Assembly (NCBI RefSeq): GCF_036711975.1
Contig: NC_091972.1
Span: forward strand, 19,783,001-19,847,000
Reading direction: 5' to 3'
Source of the DNA: Onthophagus taurus
Taxonomy: Eukaryota; Arthropoda; Insecta; Coleoptera; Scarabaeidae
DNA length: 64,000 bases
The notes under the pieces were generated by a model, which saw nothing but the letters and a program-made list of their open reading frames with translations, did not search any database and was not told where the DNA came from. The position numbers and the translations under genes were made by a program. Positions 46,901 through 59,400 of the stretch are shown in pieces. The first letter of the stretch is position 1; the number at the start of each line of letters is the position of its first letter.

Positions 46901-46985
46901 GAATTTTCCAGGAAAAATTATAAAGAAGAAATTGTTATAATCTTAAATCAAAAATAAAAGGAAAATTTCAAAAAATCATATGGAT
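43910..46985. repeat. Satellite D (~180-bp tandem repeat)
   Basis: About 16 copies. The anchor AATCATATCGACTGTATTTT recurs near 44142, 44322, 44500, 44685, 44865, 45050, 45230, 45412, 45596, 45785, 45926, 46120, 46250, 46437, 46620 and 46799. Units also carry ATGATATGTATGTTAAATTG, TTAAAGATTCTAGTTTATGA and GATAATATTATTGAAATTTC. Small ORFs inside it (44603, 45306) are repeat artefacts. Alternating unit types suggest a ~360-bp dimer in the middle of the array. Confidence 0.94.
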
Positions 46986-47353
46986 ATTAACTGACTATAT
47001 GATTTAGTTTTTCTCGATTGGCAGTTTGTTGGACCAACCGCCTCGGCAATCTTTCCTTATCCATTCTTTGGACCTGCATCACTTCTCTTTGTGCTACTTG
47101 ATCTACGTCGAAATCTTAATTCATATTTCGCAATTTTAAAGGAAAAAAAAAAGAAATGATTATTTGGATAAATAAAACCTTATCGTAGTTTTTACAGTTT
47201 AGATTAACTTACATAGAAATATTTTAGATAATACATACTAGGACTATTTCTAAGATCCGAACAAAAGATTACAATAATCCGGATTAAATAAATTGATTAA
47301 ATGCATTTAATATCCCGCAGTTATGATAGGACCAAAAAAAAAAAATATGACCC
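46986..47353. other. Upstream region of the third CBM14 gene
   Basis: No gene recognised. The sequence leaves satellite D and runs to a TATA box at 47354. Confidence 0.4.
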
Positions 47354-47379
47354 TATAAATTGTGGGAATGAAAATTACA
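47354..47379 (+). promoter_or_regulatory. TATA box and initiator of the CBM14 gene at 47432
   Basis: TATAAA at 47354-47359 is followed by TTACAGTTTC with A at 47379, 25 bp downstream. The leader would be about 53 bp. Confidence 0.6.
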
Positions 47380-47431
47380 GTTTCAATAGTTCCTAGTTTT
47401 CGGTTACGATTAGAGGATAAATTCATAAGAA

Positions 47432-48042
47432 ATGTTTAAATTAACAAGTTTTATCGTGATTTTCTTGGTGGGGCTTGCAGCTTCATTAGATGGTAATATT
47501 TTTAAAACGTTAATTTACTTTTATTTTATTAATTTATTACGTTTATGTGCAGATTTCAACTGCCCCGAAGAAGGACAACATATGTATCCACATCCAACTC
47601 GATGCGCAAAATTCTTAGAATGTAACAAAGGTCTTTTAGTTGAACACGATTGCTTCCCATCAACAGTTTGGAATGCCGACTTAGGTTTTTGCGATTTCGA
47701 GGAAAATGTTGATTGTGTTGATGTGGAAGAACCTGAAGAGGAAGATATTGGCAGTGGAAGTGGTAGTGGCGATGAACCAGGTTAGTAAGACGTTTTTATT
47801 AATTTTAGTTTAACAGTAACCTAATTTTGTGTTTTTGAATAGGTCCAGTTGGTGAATGTCCTCTTCTCAACCACAATGACTATGTTGATTTCCTTACACA
47901 TTCCCACGATTGCACCATTTATTACATGTGTGATTGGGGCACACCGATTCAAATGACATGTCCTGATGGTTTACATTTCAACCCAACTTTAAATGTTTGT
48001 GATTATCCTTGGGATGCTGGATGCACTGCTGAAGGATTTTAA
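47432..48042 (+). CDS. Secreted two-domain chitin-binding (CBM14) protein with acidic Gly/Ser linker
   Basis: Three exons (47432-47492, 47553-47780, 47843-48042) give 162 residues. Both introns are about 60 bp and phase 1. Signal peptide is about residues 1-18. CBM14 domain 1 is 24-75 (C-x13-C-x5-C-x9-C-x12-C-x7-C; GQHMYPHPTRCAKFLEC). An acidic linker with GSGSGSG spans 76-101, and domain 2 is 102-157 (YYMCDWGTPIQMTC, GLHFNPTLNVCDYP). The second intron falls in the linker, so each CBM14 domain has its own exon. It is closest to the minus-strand genes at 55555 and 56438, which share GQHFYPHP, CAKFIEC and GLHFNPT. Predicted extracellular chitin binder. Confidence 0.93.
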
Positions 48043-49462
48043 TCAAAATTTTACTCTAAAAATATTAAAAATAACGTTATTAAATAATCAATAAATCATT
48101 GTGTGGAATTAAACCGAGATTATATAAATTTAAACCGTCTTTATTCTTACATAAAATAGAGGATCAATTAAGAATTAGGAAATAAACTGATTAGAAGAAA
48201 AAGATAATGAAGTAATCCATCAATTATCGCGATAATCTTTTCTTTAATTTAATTCATATCTTATTTAACGTAATCAACGTTATCAAAAAATCGTATCCCT
48301 AAGCAAAATGATGAAATAATTTAATTCCGGAAATATATGCTTTTAGAAATCGAAAAAGTTAAAAAATCTAAATAAATCTTGTTCTAGCTCTCTATTTTAC
48401 CGGAATTAATTAATCTACGATTCTACGTGTTTCGATGATTAAATAATAAAAGTTTTAATCAAATACTGGTCGATTCTTTCTCTTTATCTTGGATAAATTA
48501 CCTCCGGTTGTAAAAAAAAAGAGTAATATCGTTCGTAGTTCGCCATTCAATCTAATTAAAAAACAAAATTTAAGTTTTCCAGTTATTGTATGGGTTTTAA
48601 AAGGATACATACTCTTTCAAAATCGTATACGGTTAAAATTAAAACTTTAAATAATTATTTATACAGTGACTAACAAAAGATTTCATATACTATGTAAAAT
48701 ACGAGTTTAAACTCTATTTTATACAAAATCGTTAATAAAAAGTTATTTATTTTATAAATTACCATTATCTTGTATTCCTTAGTTTGTCGACCATGCTAGT
48801 TGGGTTCCTGAAAAGTTCGAAAAGAAAAATGTCTTACCCAAAATAATACAAATGTGTCAATATCGTAGATTTGATTGTAAAGTATACAAATAAATGAGTC
48901 AGAAATTTTCAATTCTTCTTGAAAAATGTCCATCTTCTCGAAGACGTTGATGAATACGCGCAAATATGTTGTGATGAGACACAAAATCCATGTCTGCTAT
49001 TTCGGCATTTGTGTAGTTTGCCACTGTGTTATTAGTTAAGTAAAAATTGTTTTAGTTTGCGAAAATAACACGGACAAAATCACAATGAAAATATTTGTCA
49101 TTATGACACCTGCCTACTTGATACTTTCAAACAAGTACTTACCAATCTCTGAATTTATGTCAAATAGGTTTAAGTATTTTTATGGACAAACTAACGATTT
49201 TAGGAGAAAATGTTAAGAGACAAAAAAGTGGCGTATTGAATACCTCTATTTAAATCATCAACGCATTAAAAAGTTCTGATGCAAAGTATTATAGGGTTAT
49301 AAAAATTGTCAAAAAAGTCACCTTATTAGTAATAACTTGCTACTCAACTTGCGGTTTCAACTTGCTACCAATTAATACCCTTGGTACACTCATAACGTGT
49401 ACCGAATTTGGTTTTTCTAGCTTTTAAGACTTTTTTTAAGAATTTAAGACCCAACTTTAAAG
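48043..49462. other. Intergenic stretch with transposon fragments
   Basis: No supported gene. Near 48660 a sequence ATACAGTGACTAACAAAAGA looks like a Tc1-type terminus. On the minus strand around 48990-48880 a short helix-turn-helix-like reading (RIHQRLREDGHFSRR) could be a transposase N-terminus, but I could not confirm it. At 49438-49462 lies the left half of the repeat also seen at 7020-7176. Confidence 0.4.
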
Positions 49463-49550
49463 TTTAGATATAGTAGATTCGGTGTTCATCATAAATTTTA
49501 TTAAATAATTAAACTATGTTTAACGATGAGGCAATTTTATTAGTTTTTCA

Positions 49551-49595
49551 GTGCTACATATGTTTCGGAAATTTCTTTCCTTCTTCAGGCACGAC
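49551..49595 (-). ncRNA. Hammerhead-like ribozyme motif, left PLE-C end
   Basis: Inverted copy of the motif at 52013-52057, same core and stems. Confidence 0.55.
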
Positions 49596-49653
49596 TGAAA
49601 ATACCATGATAATATCAGATTAACTTAACAAATCAACTAAAGAGTAAAATAAT

Positions 49654-51398
49654 GTGAACCGCTCAGTTCCACACTTTAAATATAAAAACATCCTCACAAA
49701 TATTAAAAAATTAAAAAATAAAATTAGGGATATCAACTTGATAATTACTCTCGGTGACAAAGGAGCGGGAACTGTCATTATAGATAAAGACAGCTATATA
49801 TCAAAAACTGAAATCTTTTTCCTCGAAAACAATATAAAAGAAATTAAGAATAACCCAACCAATAAATTCAATAACACTTTCAGAAAATTTATTAAAGATA
49901 ACTCAACCTTATTAACTAACTTCAATTTAAATTCTTTTAACTCCATTCAAATGAATCCCCTTATCCCTACAATGAAAAGCCTTATAAAGCTGCATAAACA
50001 AGATAAAACCATAAGACCTATTATCAGTAATGTGAATACTCCAACTAGCAAAATTTCCAAGCTAATACAAAATTTTCTATATACACATTTTCAACACACC
50101 TTCAAATATACAGTTAGTAATTCTTCCAGTCTCATCCATAAACTAAAAAACTTCCAACTAAATAAAAATAGCACACTTCTTTCGTTTGACATAAAAAACC
50201 TCTACGCTAATATTCCAATACACCAAACCCTTCTTATAATAAGAAAACATCTCATTGGCACTCAAGATCTCACTGGTTTGAATATTTTGGAAATTGATTG
50301 CTTCTTGGAATTGCTTGGTTTAGTATGTAAACAAAATTTCTTCACCTTCAATGATAAATATTACACCATGAGTGATGGACTTCCAATGGGTTCTCCCATT
50401 TCAGGAATACTTTCTGACATTTATGTCAACTCTTTTGAATCTGAATTGTTTTCTGATAAATATAAACTTTTTACTAATGACATTGCCATTTATTCAAGAT
50501 ATGTGGATGACATATTTATAGTTTTTAATGGGAATCTAGCGAAATTACATGCACTTTTTAATATCTTCAATAACATAAATAATTTAACTTTTACCATAGA
50601 AAAAGAAGAAAATCTTACTTTAAATTTTTTAGACCTACAAATTACTAAAGATAGCATCAATCAACTTTTGAATTTTAACATCTATAGAAAACCTACAAGT
50701 ACAGACAATATCATTCCAAAACACTCATTTACATGCAATCAGCATAAATATGCAAGCTTTAGGTATTTCTTCAACAGACTTTATAACATTCCCCTCAATT
50801 CAGAAAATGTTATCTCAGAAATCAAGAAAATTGAAAAATAGGTCTCAATAACCATTTTTCTTTAATTGAAATACAAAACATCTATTTTAAAGTCCATAAC
50901 TCATACATTAACAACATAATTTACCCACATGCCAAGCTTAAACAACTTTACATCAGCCTACCTTATCAACCTTCCTTGACTAATATTCTTGCAAAAAATC
51001 TAGATAAATTTGGAATAACTCCTGTCTTTGTTTCCGAAAATAAAATATATAAACATATATTCAATAATAAACACAGATATAAAGAAAGTGAACTGAGTGG
51101 GGTTTATAAAATAACATGCCCAGAATGTAATATGGTCTATATAGGCCAAACTGGTAGAAATATACACATTAGATTTAGAGAACACTTAACAAAACATAAT
51201 TCTGCAGTTTTTAAACATATTGATAGTCTTAAACACAACATAAAGTTTGAAAATGTTAAACTTATCAAGAATGTAAGGAAATCAAGGGAAATGGACTTAA
51301 TTGAAGAATTTCACATACATGACAATAATTATAATAACCTTTTAATGAATGATATAACAGATATTAACCCATATAGACAATTCATTGAATACATTTAA
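49654..51398 (+). pseudogene. Penelope RT plus GIY-YIG endonuclease of PLE-C, one frameshift
   Basis: The frame 49654-50841 (395 residues) holds the DKGAGTVIIDKD motif near its start, LIKLHKQDKTIRPI, SFDIKNLYANIPI, MGSPISGILSD and the catalytic YVDDIF (near 50505). One base is missing in an A-run near 50835-50840. The next frame is then open without stops from there to 51398 and contains the GIY-YIG nuclease (GVYKITCPECNMVYIGQTGR, then RFREH and EMDLIEEFHIH). The first codon at 49654 is not ATG and the usual ~200-residue N-terminus is absent. RT copies the RNA at a nick made by the nuclease. Confidence 0.92.
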
Positions 51399-52012
51399 TT
51401 TTCAAATTTAATACATTTAATTCAGTTTAACAAAATAATAATCTCTTACTTCAGTCTCCCAAAGTTGATACTACATAATAGATCTATCAGTTTTCAAATA
51501 TAAAAATTCTATAGATTTAGTAAGTTACATTCACTAAATCACATATACAGTCTTTCATCTTTTCTTTTTACTGTTTAATACAAAAAAATTTTTTACATTA
51601 TAACCAGTAAGTCAACTTTTACATTAGCTATAAGACACGTGCTCTGACTCCATTTCGTTTGTTTTTCAGAATTTTATTTATTAAGAAATAACAAAATATT
51701 TTAAATTATGACATGCTCTTCAAGCCATAAATAATTTTTATCACATTTTTCATTTACGAAAAAATTTTTCAAATTTGTTCAGGACTTAAACTAAACTCCT
51801 AAGGGAATACGCCTAAATGTTGACGAAAGTAGAAATAAATTTTAATTATAAAAAGGAGTTCCTCTGAGACCTGGCGGTGAGCTATTTCTTTTAATTTCTT
51901 TTGATATCTTTTAATCCTTTTGTTTTCCCTAAATGTTAGTTTTTTGCTCCTTAATTGTTTTTACTCCTTAGTTGATTTGTTAAGTTAATCTGATATTATC
52001 ATGGTATTTTCA

Positions 52013-52057
52013 GTCGTGCCTGAAGAAGGAAAGAAATTTCCGAAACATATGTAGCAC
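52013..52057 (+). ncRNA. Hammerhead-like ribozyme motif, right PLE-C end
   Basis: Stem I GTGC (52016-52019) pairs with GCAC (52054-52057). The core is CTGAAGA (52020-52026), with one extra A. Stem II is GGAAA/TTTCC with a GAAA tetraloop, then GAAA (52042-52045), and a self-complementary arm ACATATGT (52045-52052), then A53 as the cleavage position. This is the best-paired copy in the window. Type I hammerheads with very short stem III are established in Penelope pseudo-LTRs. The additional nucleotide between A9 and stem II differs from the canonical core. Confidence 0.6.
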
Positions 52058-52237
52058 TGAAAAACTAATAAAATTGCCTCATCGTTAAACATAGTTTAAT
52101 TATTTAACCAACTTTAAAGGCCTATAACTCCTCAGGGATACAACTTAGTATAGAGATAAATTGCGTTAAATCATCTTAATTTATTGTCCTCTATATGTCC
52201 CTGCTCTGTGTCGGTTCTTATGTGAATCACCCTGTAT

Positions 52238-53180
52238 TAAAGATGACTTACACCTTACCGTACAAAATCTAGAAAATTTGTCGTTCTCCTCTCATCTCTA
52301 CACCAACATCATGAAATATTCTCTGAAGAAAATAAGTTCAACTCAGAAATAGTTTTGACATACAACAAAACAAATACTTAGTGGTCTTGACGTTTTAGAG
52401 AAATTAATGAGACTATTTCATTCATAACGTTACCAGCCAATAAGGATTAGCGGTATTCCGTCAATTACGAGTATTTCAGCGGTTATTTGGCCGTAACCAT
52501 GGAGAACGATAATACGAACCTTTGTATTATCGCTTGTTTGACATTTAATTAATTTCTAGACATCTGTGAATGTTTCCATAACAATTTATTAATAAATAAC
52601 TAAAAAATATTAAAATTCTAAAAATATGTATATTTTTTATTCATGAAATAGTCTAGCCATATACAACACGACAATCGAAAATACTCGAATTTCGAGGTAT
52701 TGCCTTAAAAAACAAACGATGGAAGAAGTTATGTTTATCGTGGGAACGCCAATAAGTATATCAACAAGTGTGAAGTTTGCAAATCGTTTGTGTGCCCCAA
52801 TCATAGTAAAACAATACACGCAGTTTGTGATTTTTACAGACAAACTGCAACTTGTATGTAAACTTGATCAAGATGGTGAACTATAAAAGGCAAAATATGA
52901 ATACTAACCAACACCTTGCATTTTTACGAGGGCAAGATGACCAACATATAGAAGATTTTTAGTGTTGGAAGTCAGTAATGTTAAGTTTGTAAATTTGTAA
53001 TACTAACAATAAATTTGTAATCTTTTTTCATACAATAAATAAATATAAAATACAGTTAGCGTTTAATGATATTGATCTATACGCAAATATTCAGTAAATG
53101 TCCGTATATGTGGATTTCATGTTGACTTTATTAGTTTTTAGATAAAATTGTGAAAAAAGTTTATTGAAAATTTATAGGTT
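52238..53180. other. Stretch without a supported gene
   Basis: A+T-rich. Probably part of the decayed Harbinger element to its right. No intact ORF and no terminal repeats identified. Confidence 0.35.
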
Positions 53181-53269
53181 GAATAACATAAATTTTGGGA
53201 TTTCATGGAAATTTATTATTTTGGGATGGTGAAGGTTAAGGTTCTCACATTCCATGTTACGTATTTATT

Positions 53270-53720
53270 CCACATATTTCATATTTCTTAGCATGAGTCT
53301 TCCTCGCAAGCGCACGTTACCCATTACATTGTAAAATGTTTTAAATATTTCTCCTACTTCGACACCGTAACGATGGCCATAATCTAGCTGTCTCGGTAAA
53401 GGTGCCATCTATGCAGATTTTCCTACAGCTAATTCCTCTAAAAGCTATGTAGATGCTTGCCAAAATACCAAAGGATGTTTTCCAACATCAGTCGTCCTCT
53501 GGATATTCTATAATTACAAACTTTTTCTTTTTTAGTTATGTTCCTTTGTTGATATGGTTAAATGAGATTGTAACTTAACGAAAATGCGTCGTCAACTAAT
53601 ACAACATTTCTTTTGGTTTATTTAGAATATTGTCAATAAAGCTAGTAATAAGGCTCTAATATATTTGCCATCAAGACCTCCGATTGTGTCTTATTCAATT
53701 TTTGTCATATTTATAGGTAA
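53270..53720 (-). pseudogene. PIF/Harbinger (HARBI1-like) transposase remnant
   Basis: The minus strand reads VDDAFSLSYNLI, then NITKKEKVCNYRISRGRLML and ENILWYFGKHLHSF. This corresponds to the DDAFPL...N.RLSRARR..EN.FG.L..RF block at the end of the Harbinger nuclease. Further upstream an LDGKYIRALLLALL-type piece is at about 53640. Many stops. On the + strand near 53880 an acidic EDEDIFGKFV segment recalls the DNA-binding partner often found with Harbinger, but this is weak. Confidence 0.65.
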
Positions 53721-54119
53721 TTTCTTCTACTATTCTTGCTTCATTATTCCACAATTATGTAGACAAACGAGATGTAACAGGAGTGAATACAAGTATTACA
53801 ACAAATAGCTTAAGATAAAACGCTGACACCAAAAAAATATAGATCTCATAAATTGCAAAACTCGCAATTCCTCCAATAGTAGTTCAAAATGAGGAGGATG
53901 AAGACATTTTTGGTAAATTTGTGTTTGTTGGGACACTATCGATCCCTTGGTGACACTATTTCCAAGTGATCATTCAAAATGCCATTCTGGTCATTCTAAT
54001 CATTGGATTAGATTTATCAACTAAGAATTTTCACAATTTTTTTTTCACAAGTTTTTCAGATATCACATTTATGAAGCTTATCTTGTAATTATTTCCTACC
54101 TAGTCTTCCATTAGCAATA

Positions 54120-55340
54120 ATTATTATTCTGACAGCAGTATCCAGCCGTTTCATAACCGCATCTGGTCTTCTGCCAGTAGAATCTGCAGTATCAGTAGTA
54201 TCTAGTCTTTTATAACGAAGATCTAGTCTTCTATTGAGATTAATTTGTTTATTGCCAACAATAACTAGTCTTTTCCTTGCAACATTGAGTCATTTGCTAT
54301 TAGTATCTAATGTTCTGCAAGCAATAGGCACTCTTCTGAAAGGAGTATCCAATCTTGTGTTAGAAGTATCTGGTCTTCAAGTCTCTAGACTTCGACAAAA
54401 TTGCAAGTAGGCTTCTGCAAGCAGTACCAGTTTTATTAGCAGTATACAGTCTTCTATTGGCAGTATCTAACATTCTGCCAGTACTATATAGTTTTTATAA
54501 GTTGTGTCTACTCGTCTAGTTTTTTCAAATAGCAAATAGTCTTCTGCAAGCAGTATCTAATCATCCAGTAGCAATATCAAGTTTTCTGCAATCTAGTCTT
54601 CTACTATACTATATTTTTTAATTCGCAGGAGTAAAATGAAAAGTCACATTTACACAGTTGAAGTTTTCAAAGCCATTTTTTGGCGGCAGTTTTAAAACCA
54701 GGGAGGATTTTAAGTAAACTATAGTTACGAATTTTATTACTTATTTATTTTATAACAATATATACTTTTAATCTATAGTAACAAGGATTTTTATACGACT
54801 TTTGGTCGAGAACTGACCAATAGCAACACCTCTTTTTAGCGCTTTAATTTGAAAATACTCCCCCTAAATAAAAAAGTAGAGTATAGCAGTAAAAACCAGC
54901 AGTATAGCTCAATCAACAAGTAATCTAAGTGCTTCTTTAAATAATACAACATAATCTATTGTTCTGCTTGCAATATTTAATCTTTTGCCAGTGATGTATA
55001 GTTTTCTGTAAGAAATAGGTATTCTGAAAGCAGTGTCTAGTCTTGTATTAGAAGTATTCAAGCCTCTAGTAGTCTAATCTTCTGCAAGTAACACCTAGCC
55101 TTCTACAATATCTAGTCTTGTACAAGCAGCATCTAGTTTTTTACCAACAGTGTCTTTCTATTCTTCAAGCGGTATATAGTTTTGTGTGAGTAGTATCAAC
55201 TTTTCTGCCAGCAGTGTTTAGTTTTTACCGCAGCCAAGAATGTTTAGCACTCACAATAATATCACAGATATGAAAATCAACTTGGAATATTCTGCCAGCA
55301 GTATCCAGTCTTTTGACAACAGTATTTAGTCTTCTCACCG
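54120..55340. repeat. Minisatellite G, distal block (AGTATCTAGTCTTCT-type)
   Basis: Degenerate short repeats built from AGCAGTATCTAGTCTTCTGC and variants (TAGTATCTAGTCTTTTATAA, AATAGGCACTCTTCTGAAAG), roughly 25-40 bp each, at 54120-54620 and 54950-55340 with a 300-bp gap of other sequence. The same family fills the intron of the 56438-60808 gene. Confidence 0.85.
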
Positions 55341-55554
55341 CAGTACCTGCTTCCTGGCAGGACTGAGAAATTTCAAGGAAAGAAACTAAATACCAGATGA
55401 AAGATTGACGCCTGTCATAAAGCGTCATGTAAGGTTTGTACTTTCAAGTAATACAAATTCTGATTTCAATTTTTAATGCTGATATTTTTTTTTATAATTT
55501 ATTTTTTTTTAATTCACATTAAATTAAAATTAAAAACTTATTTTTTTCAAAAAA

Positions 55555-56065
55555 TTACAATTTAAGGTAACTTAAACATCCAGCTCTGTAAGGATAATCG
55601 CAAACATTCTTTGTGGGATTAAAGTGAAGGCCCTCTGGGCATTCCATTTGAATGGGAGTTCCCCAGTTGCACATGTAAAAAACGTTGCATCTGGTTGCAT
55701 CTACCAAGAAATCAACTAAAGCGCCGTTTTGTATTGGACAAGTTCCAACTGGCCCTTCTGGAACAGTATCGGGCAAGTCTTCACATTCAAAGTTTTCGGG
55801 GAAATCACAGAAACCTACGACTGGATTGAAAGTCAAGTCACCAAAACATTCTTGTTCAGCTAAAACTCCATCGTTGCATTCTATAAATTTCGCACAACGA
55901 GTTGGATGTGGATAAAAATGTTGGCCTTCAGGTGGACAAGTAATATCATTTCCTAAAAGAAAAACCAGTCGATGTATAATAGAGTCAAAAAATAATTTAA
56001 TTTAGATATTACTTACCAAATGTTATGCCTAAAAAGGCAACAAAAACTAAGGAGAATTTAAGCAT
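55555..56065 (-). CDS. Secreted two-domain chitin-binding (CBM14) protein
   Basis: Exons 56065-56017 and 55952-55555 give 148 residues; the intron is phase 1 directly after the signal peptide (residues 1-17). CBM14 domain 1 is 22-73 (GQHFYPHPTRCAKFIEC; spacing C-x13-C-x5-C-x9-C-x12-C-x7-C). Domain 2 is 88-142 (FYMCNWGTPIQMEC, GLHFNPTKNVCDYP). The linker is short, ending EGPVGTC. It is a close paralogue of the genes at 47432 and 56438 but has no intron between the domains. A TATATATATA run at 56136-56145 is in promoter position. The upstream neighbour's last exon lies only 370 bp away on the same strand. Confidence 0.93.
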
Positions 56066-56437
56066 GTTTAGTTTTTAATGATGTTTGTTGATTATTTGTA
56101 ATTCAACTAATGACAATATGTATGTAAATCGGTCGTATATATATACGGTTTTGGAGGTTCAATAGTTTTAGATTTCTTTGATAACAACTAACTCTTTGTA
56201 CCCTTAAGATAAGGAAATCATTATTCGACGAATAGGTGAATAGTACAATAGAGAAAAACCTGTCGAGATTTGATTGATGACCAGTCAAAATCGATTTAAA
56301 ATGGATAAAAGATTTTAATAAACACTTGTAGTGATTTATTCTTTTTATTTTTATAATCTATATCTATAATATACATATAAAGTAATATAAAATAATAAAT
56401 TAATTAAATACAAATATTTCGAATATATAATATAATA

Positions 56438-59400
56438 TTAACTAGTACTTTGGTTCGTTTCCAATGTACATTTAGCAGAGCAAATAAAATCGCAAACATT
56501 TATCGTAGGGTTGAAATGTAAACCAAGTGGACAGTGCATTTCTATGGGTATACCCCAATTACACATGTAAAATATAGAGCAATCTGTAGAGTGTGTTAAA
56601 AAATCTACATATGGTCCATTAATAGCGGGGCATTTTCCAACAGGACCTGGAACTAAAAAAATTTCATAATAAACATTTTAAATTTTCGATAATTTCTCAA
56701 AAAAATTTAATAATTGAGTCCAATTGTATGTTTTTTTATCTACGACTGCTTGGATTAGACATCATTACCACACTCATTTGAGATGATTTGAGTTACGTAA
56801 TGAAGTTCATTATCTCACTGGTTTCATTACGTAACGCATTTTTAGCCCAATCAGAACAGACTTAATTTATTGAAACGAGCAACAATACAAAAAAAGTGCT
56901 ATTACGTTTTTACATTACGAAACACTTATTCTAGACGAGTAAACATGTTATTGAAACTGACAATAATTCAAAATTGTCAACAATCATTTCAAAATATTTT
57001 TATAAATGTCAAAATAGATCTTTTTAAAGAAATTGATTTTTAAGTAATTTTTAGCAGTCATAGATAAAATGATGTATATCACACGTCTGCTAGAGCATAA
57101 TTACAGTACACGACTCTGTCTTACAATTAGATCTCGTCGTGCAATTCTCTACACTCGTACAGTAATTATGTTTCTAGCCCACTTGTAATATAAATAACTA
57201 CTTTGTAGGACAATCTTAATAAAGTTTCATGTTTTAATTGTATGCTATATAGCACAAATAATAGTCTAATAATATATTAGTATTATTACTTTAACAGGTA
57301 TTGGTAGCAAAGATTAGTAGCGTCAACTCAAAATAGGTCATCAATATCGTATCAGCCAACAAAAAAATCAGCAAACAATACAACATGCTAATTGTAATCG
57401 TAAAAAGTCGTTTTTATTAGCGTGCAACTCAAATTCCAACAAAATGTGAAAAACATCAAATCAATTCCACAATCCAAGAAAAAAGATTTTCATTTTCTAC
57501 TCAATCTATAACATTATAGATAAATATCTGGTATATATATCTGATAACCTTAACCAGCTCAAAAATCCTAAATTGATTTTTTCTTTGTACCAAAAAATTC
57601 AAAGTTATAAAAGTAGTTTTTAAATTTCTTCATCAATCAATTAGTTTTTAAATTTGTTTTTAATAGACTAGAGACTAGACATTTAGTTATTTATAAGGAG
57701 AAACTAGTCTTCCATTGGGAGTATCTACACTTCTGCAAACAGTATCAAGTCTTTTGCAAGAAATAGGTACTTTTTTGAAAGCAATAGTTTTTTATCAATA
57801 GTCTTTTACAAACAATATGTACTATTCTGTAAGCTTCTATCACTACTATCTAGCTTCTAGTGGCACTATCTCTCACTGTCTTTTGTTAGCAGTATCTAGT
57901 GTTCTACTAACAGTGTCCAGTCCTCCATTAGCAGTAACTAATATCTTGTCAACACTATCTAGTGTTTTGCAAATAATAGGTACTCTTCGAAAAACAATAT
58001 TAAGTATTATATTGGAAATATCTAATTTGCAAGCATCTATCAATACGATATAGCCTTCTTCAAGCAGTATCTAGTCTTCTACTAGCACTATAAAATCTTC
58101 TGCATGTAATAGGTACACTTCTGTAAACAATATTTGGTCTTTTACCAACAGTATCTTCTTTTTCAAACAATAGATGCGCTTCTAAAAGCAGTAATATGTC
58201 TTATACGGGAAGTATCTAATCTGCAAACTTCTACCAGTACGATCTAATCTTCATCAAGCAGTACCTAGTCTTCTAGTAGCACTATCTAGTCTTCTGCAAG
58301 TAATAGGTACTCTTCTGAAAGCAGTATTTGGTCTTTTAACAATAGTATCTAGTCGTTTACATAGAATAGATATTCTTCTAAAAGCAGTATTAAGTATTAT
58401 ATTAGAAATATCTAATCTGCAAGCATCTATCAGTACGATATAGCCTTCTTCAAGCAGTATCTAGGCTTCTACTAGCACTATAAAATCTTCTGCATGTAAT
58501 AGGTACACTTCTGTAAACAATATTTGGTCTTTTACCAACAGTATCTTCTTTTTCAAACAATAGATGCGCTTCTAAAAGCAGTAATATGTCTTATACGGGA
58601 AGTATCTAATCTGCAAACTTCTACCAGTACGATCTAATCTTCATCAAGCAGTACCTAGTCTTCTAGTAGCACTATCTAGTCTTCTGCAAGTAATAGGTAC
58701 TCATCTGAAAGCAGTACTTGGTCTCTTAACAATAGTATTTAGTCTTTTACATACAATAGATACTCTTCTAAAAGTAGTATTAAGTATTATATTAGAAATA
58801 TGTAATCTGCAAGGTTCTATCAGTACGATATAGTCTTCTTCAAGCAGTATCTAGTCTTCTACTAGCACTATAAAATCTTCTGCATGTAATAGGTACACTT
58901 CTGTAAACAATATTTGGTCTTTTACCAACAGTATCTTCTTTTTCAAACAATACTGCACTTCTAAACGCTGTAATAAGTCTTATACGGGAAGTATCTAATA
59001 TGCAAACTTCTACCAATACTATCTAATCTTCATCAAGCAGTACCTAGTCTTCTAGTAGCACTATCTAATCTGCAAGCTTCTATCAGTACGATATAGTCTT
59101 CTTCAAGCAGTATCTAGTCTTCTACTAGCACTATAAAGTCTTCTGCATGTAATAGGTACACTTCTGTAAACCATATTTGGTCTTTTACCAAGAGTATCTT
59201 CTTTTGCAAACAATAGATACACTTCTAAAAGTAGAATTATGTTTTGTACTAGAAGTATCTAATCTTAAAGCTTGTACCAGTACTATCTAGTCTTGTGCAA
59301 GCTATATCTGTGTCTTTTGCAAACATCATCTAGTCTTCTATCAGTACCATTTAGTCTTCTATTAGTACTGTTCAGCACTCCTTTAGCTAATATTCTGCCA

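Larger units (their letters stand above)
49463..52107 (+). mobile_element. Penelope-like element C (PLE-C), nearly intact, 12-bp target duplication
   Basis: CCAACTTTAAAG flanks the element exactly (49451-49462 and 52108-52119). The interrupted target is the repeat also present whole at 7020-7176, which confirms both ends. The terminal 145-150 bp (49501-49650 and 51954-52107) are inverted copies and each carries a hammerhead-like motif. One RT-GIY-YIG gene lies between. Length is 2.6 kb, shorter than a full Penelope, because the N-terminal part of the ORF is missing. Confidence 0.93.

Noticed and set aside
48796-48984. 62-residue minus ORF as a transposase
   Set aside because: Only a faint helix-turn-helix look in another frame; not enough to name a family.
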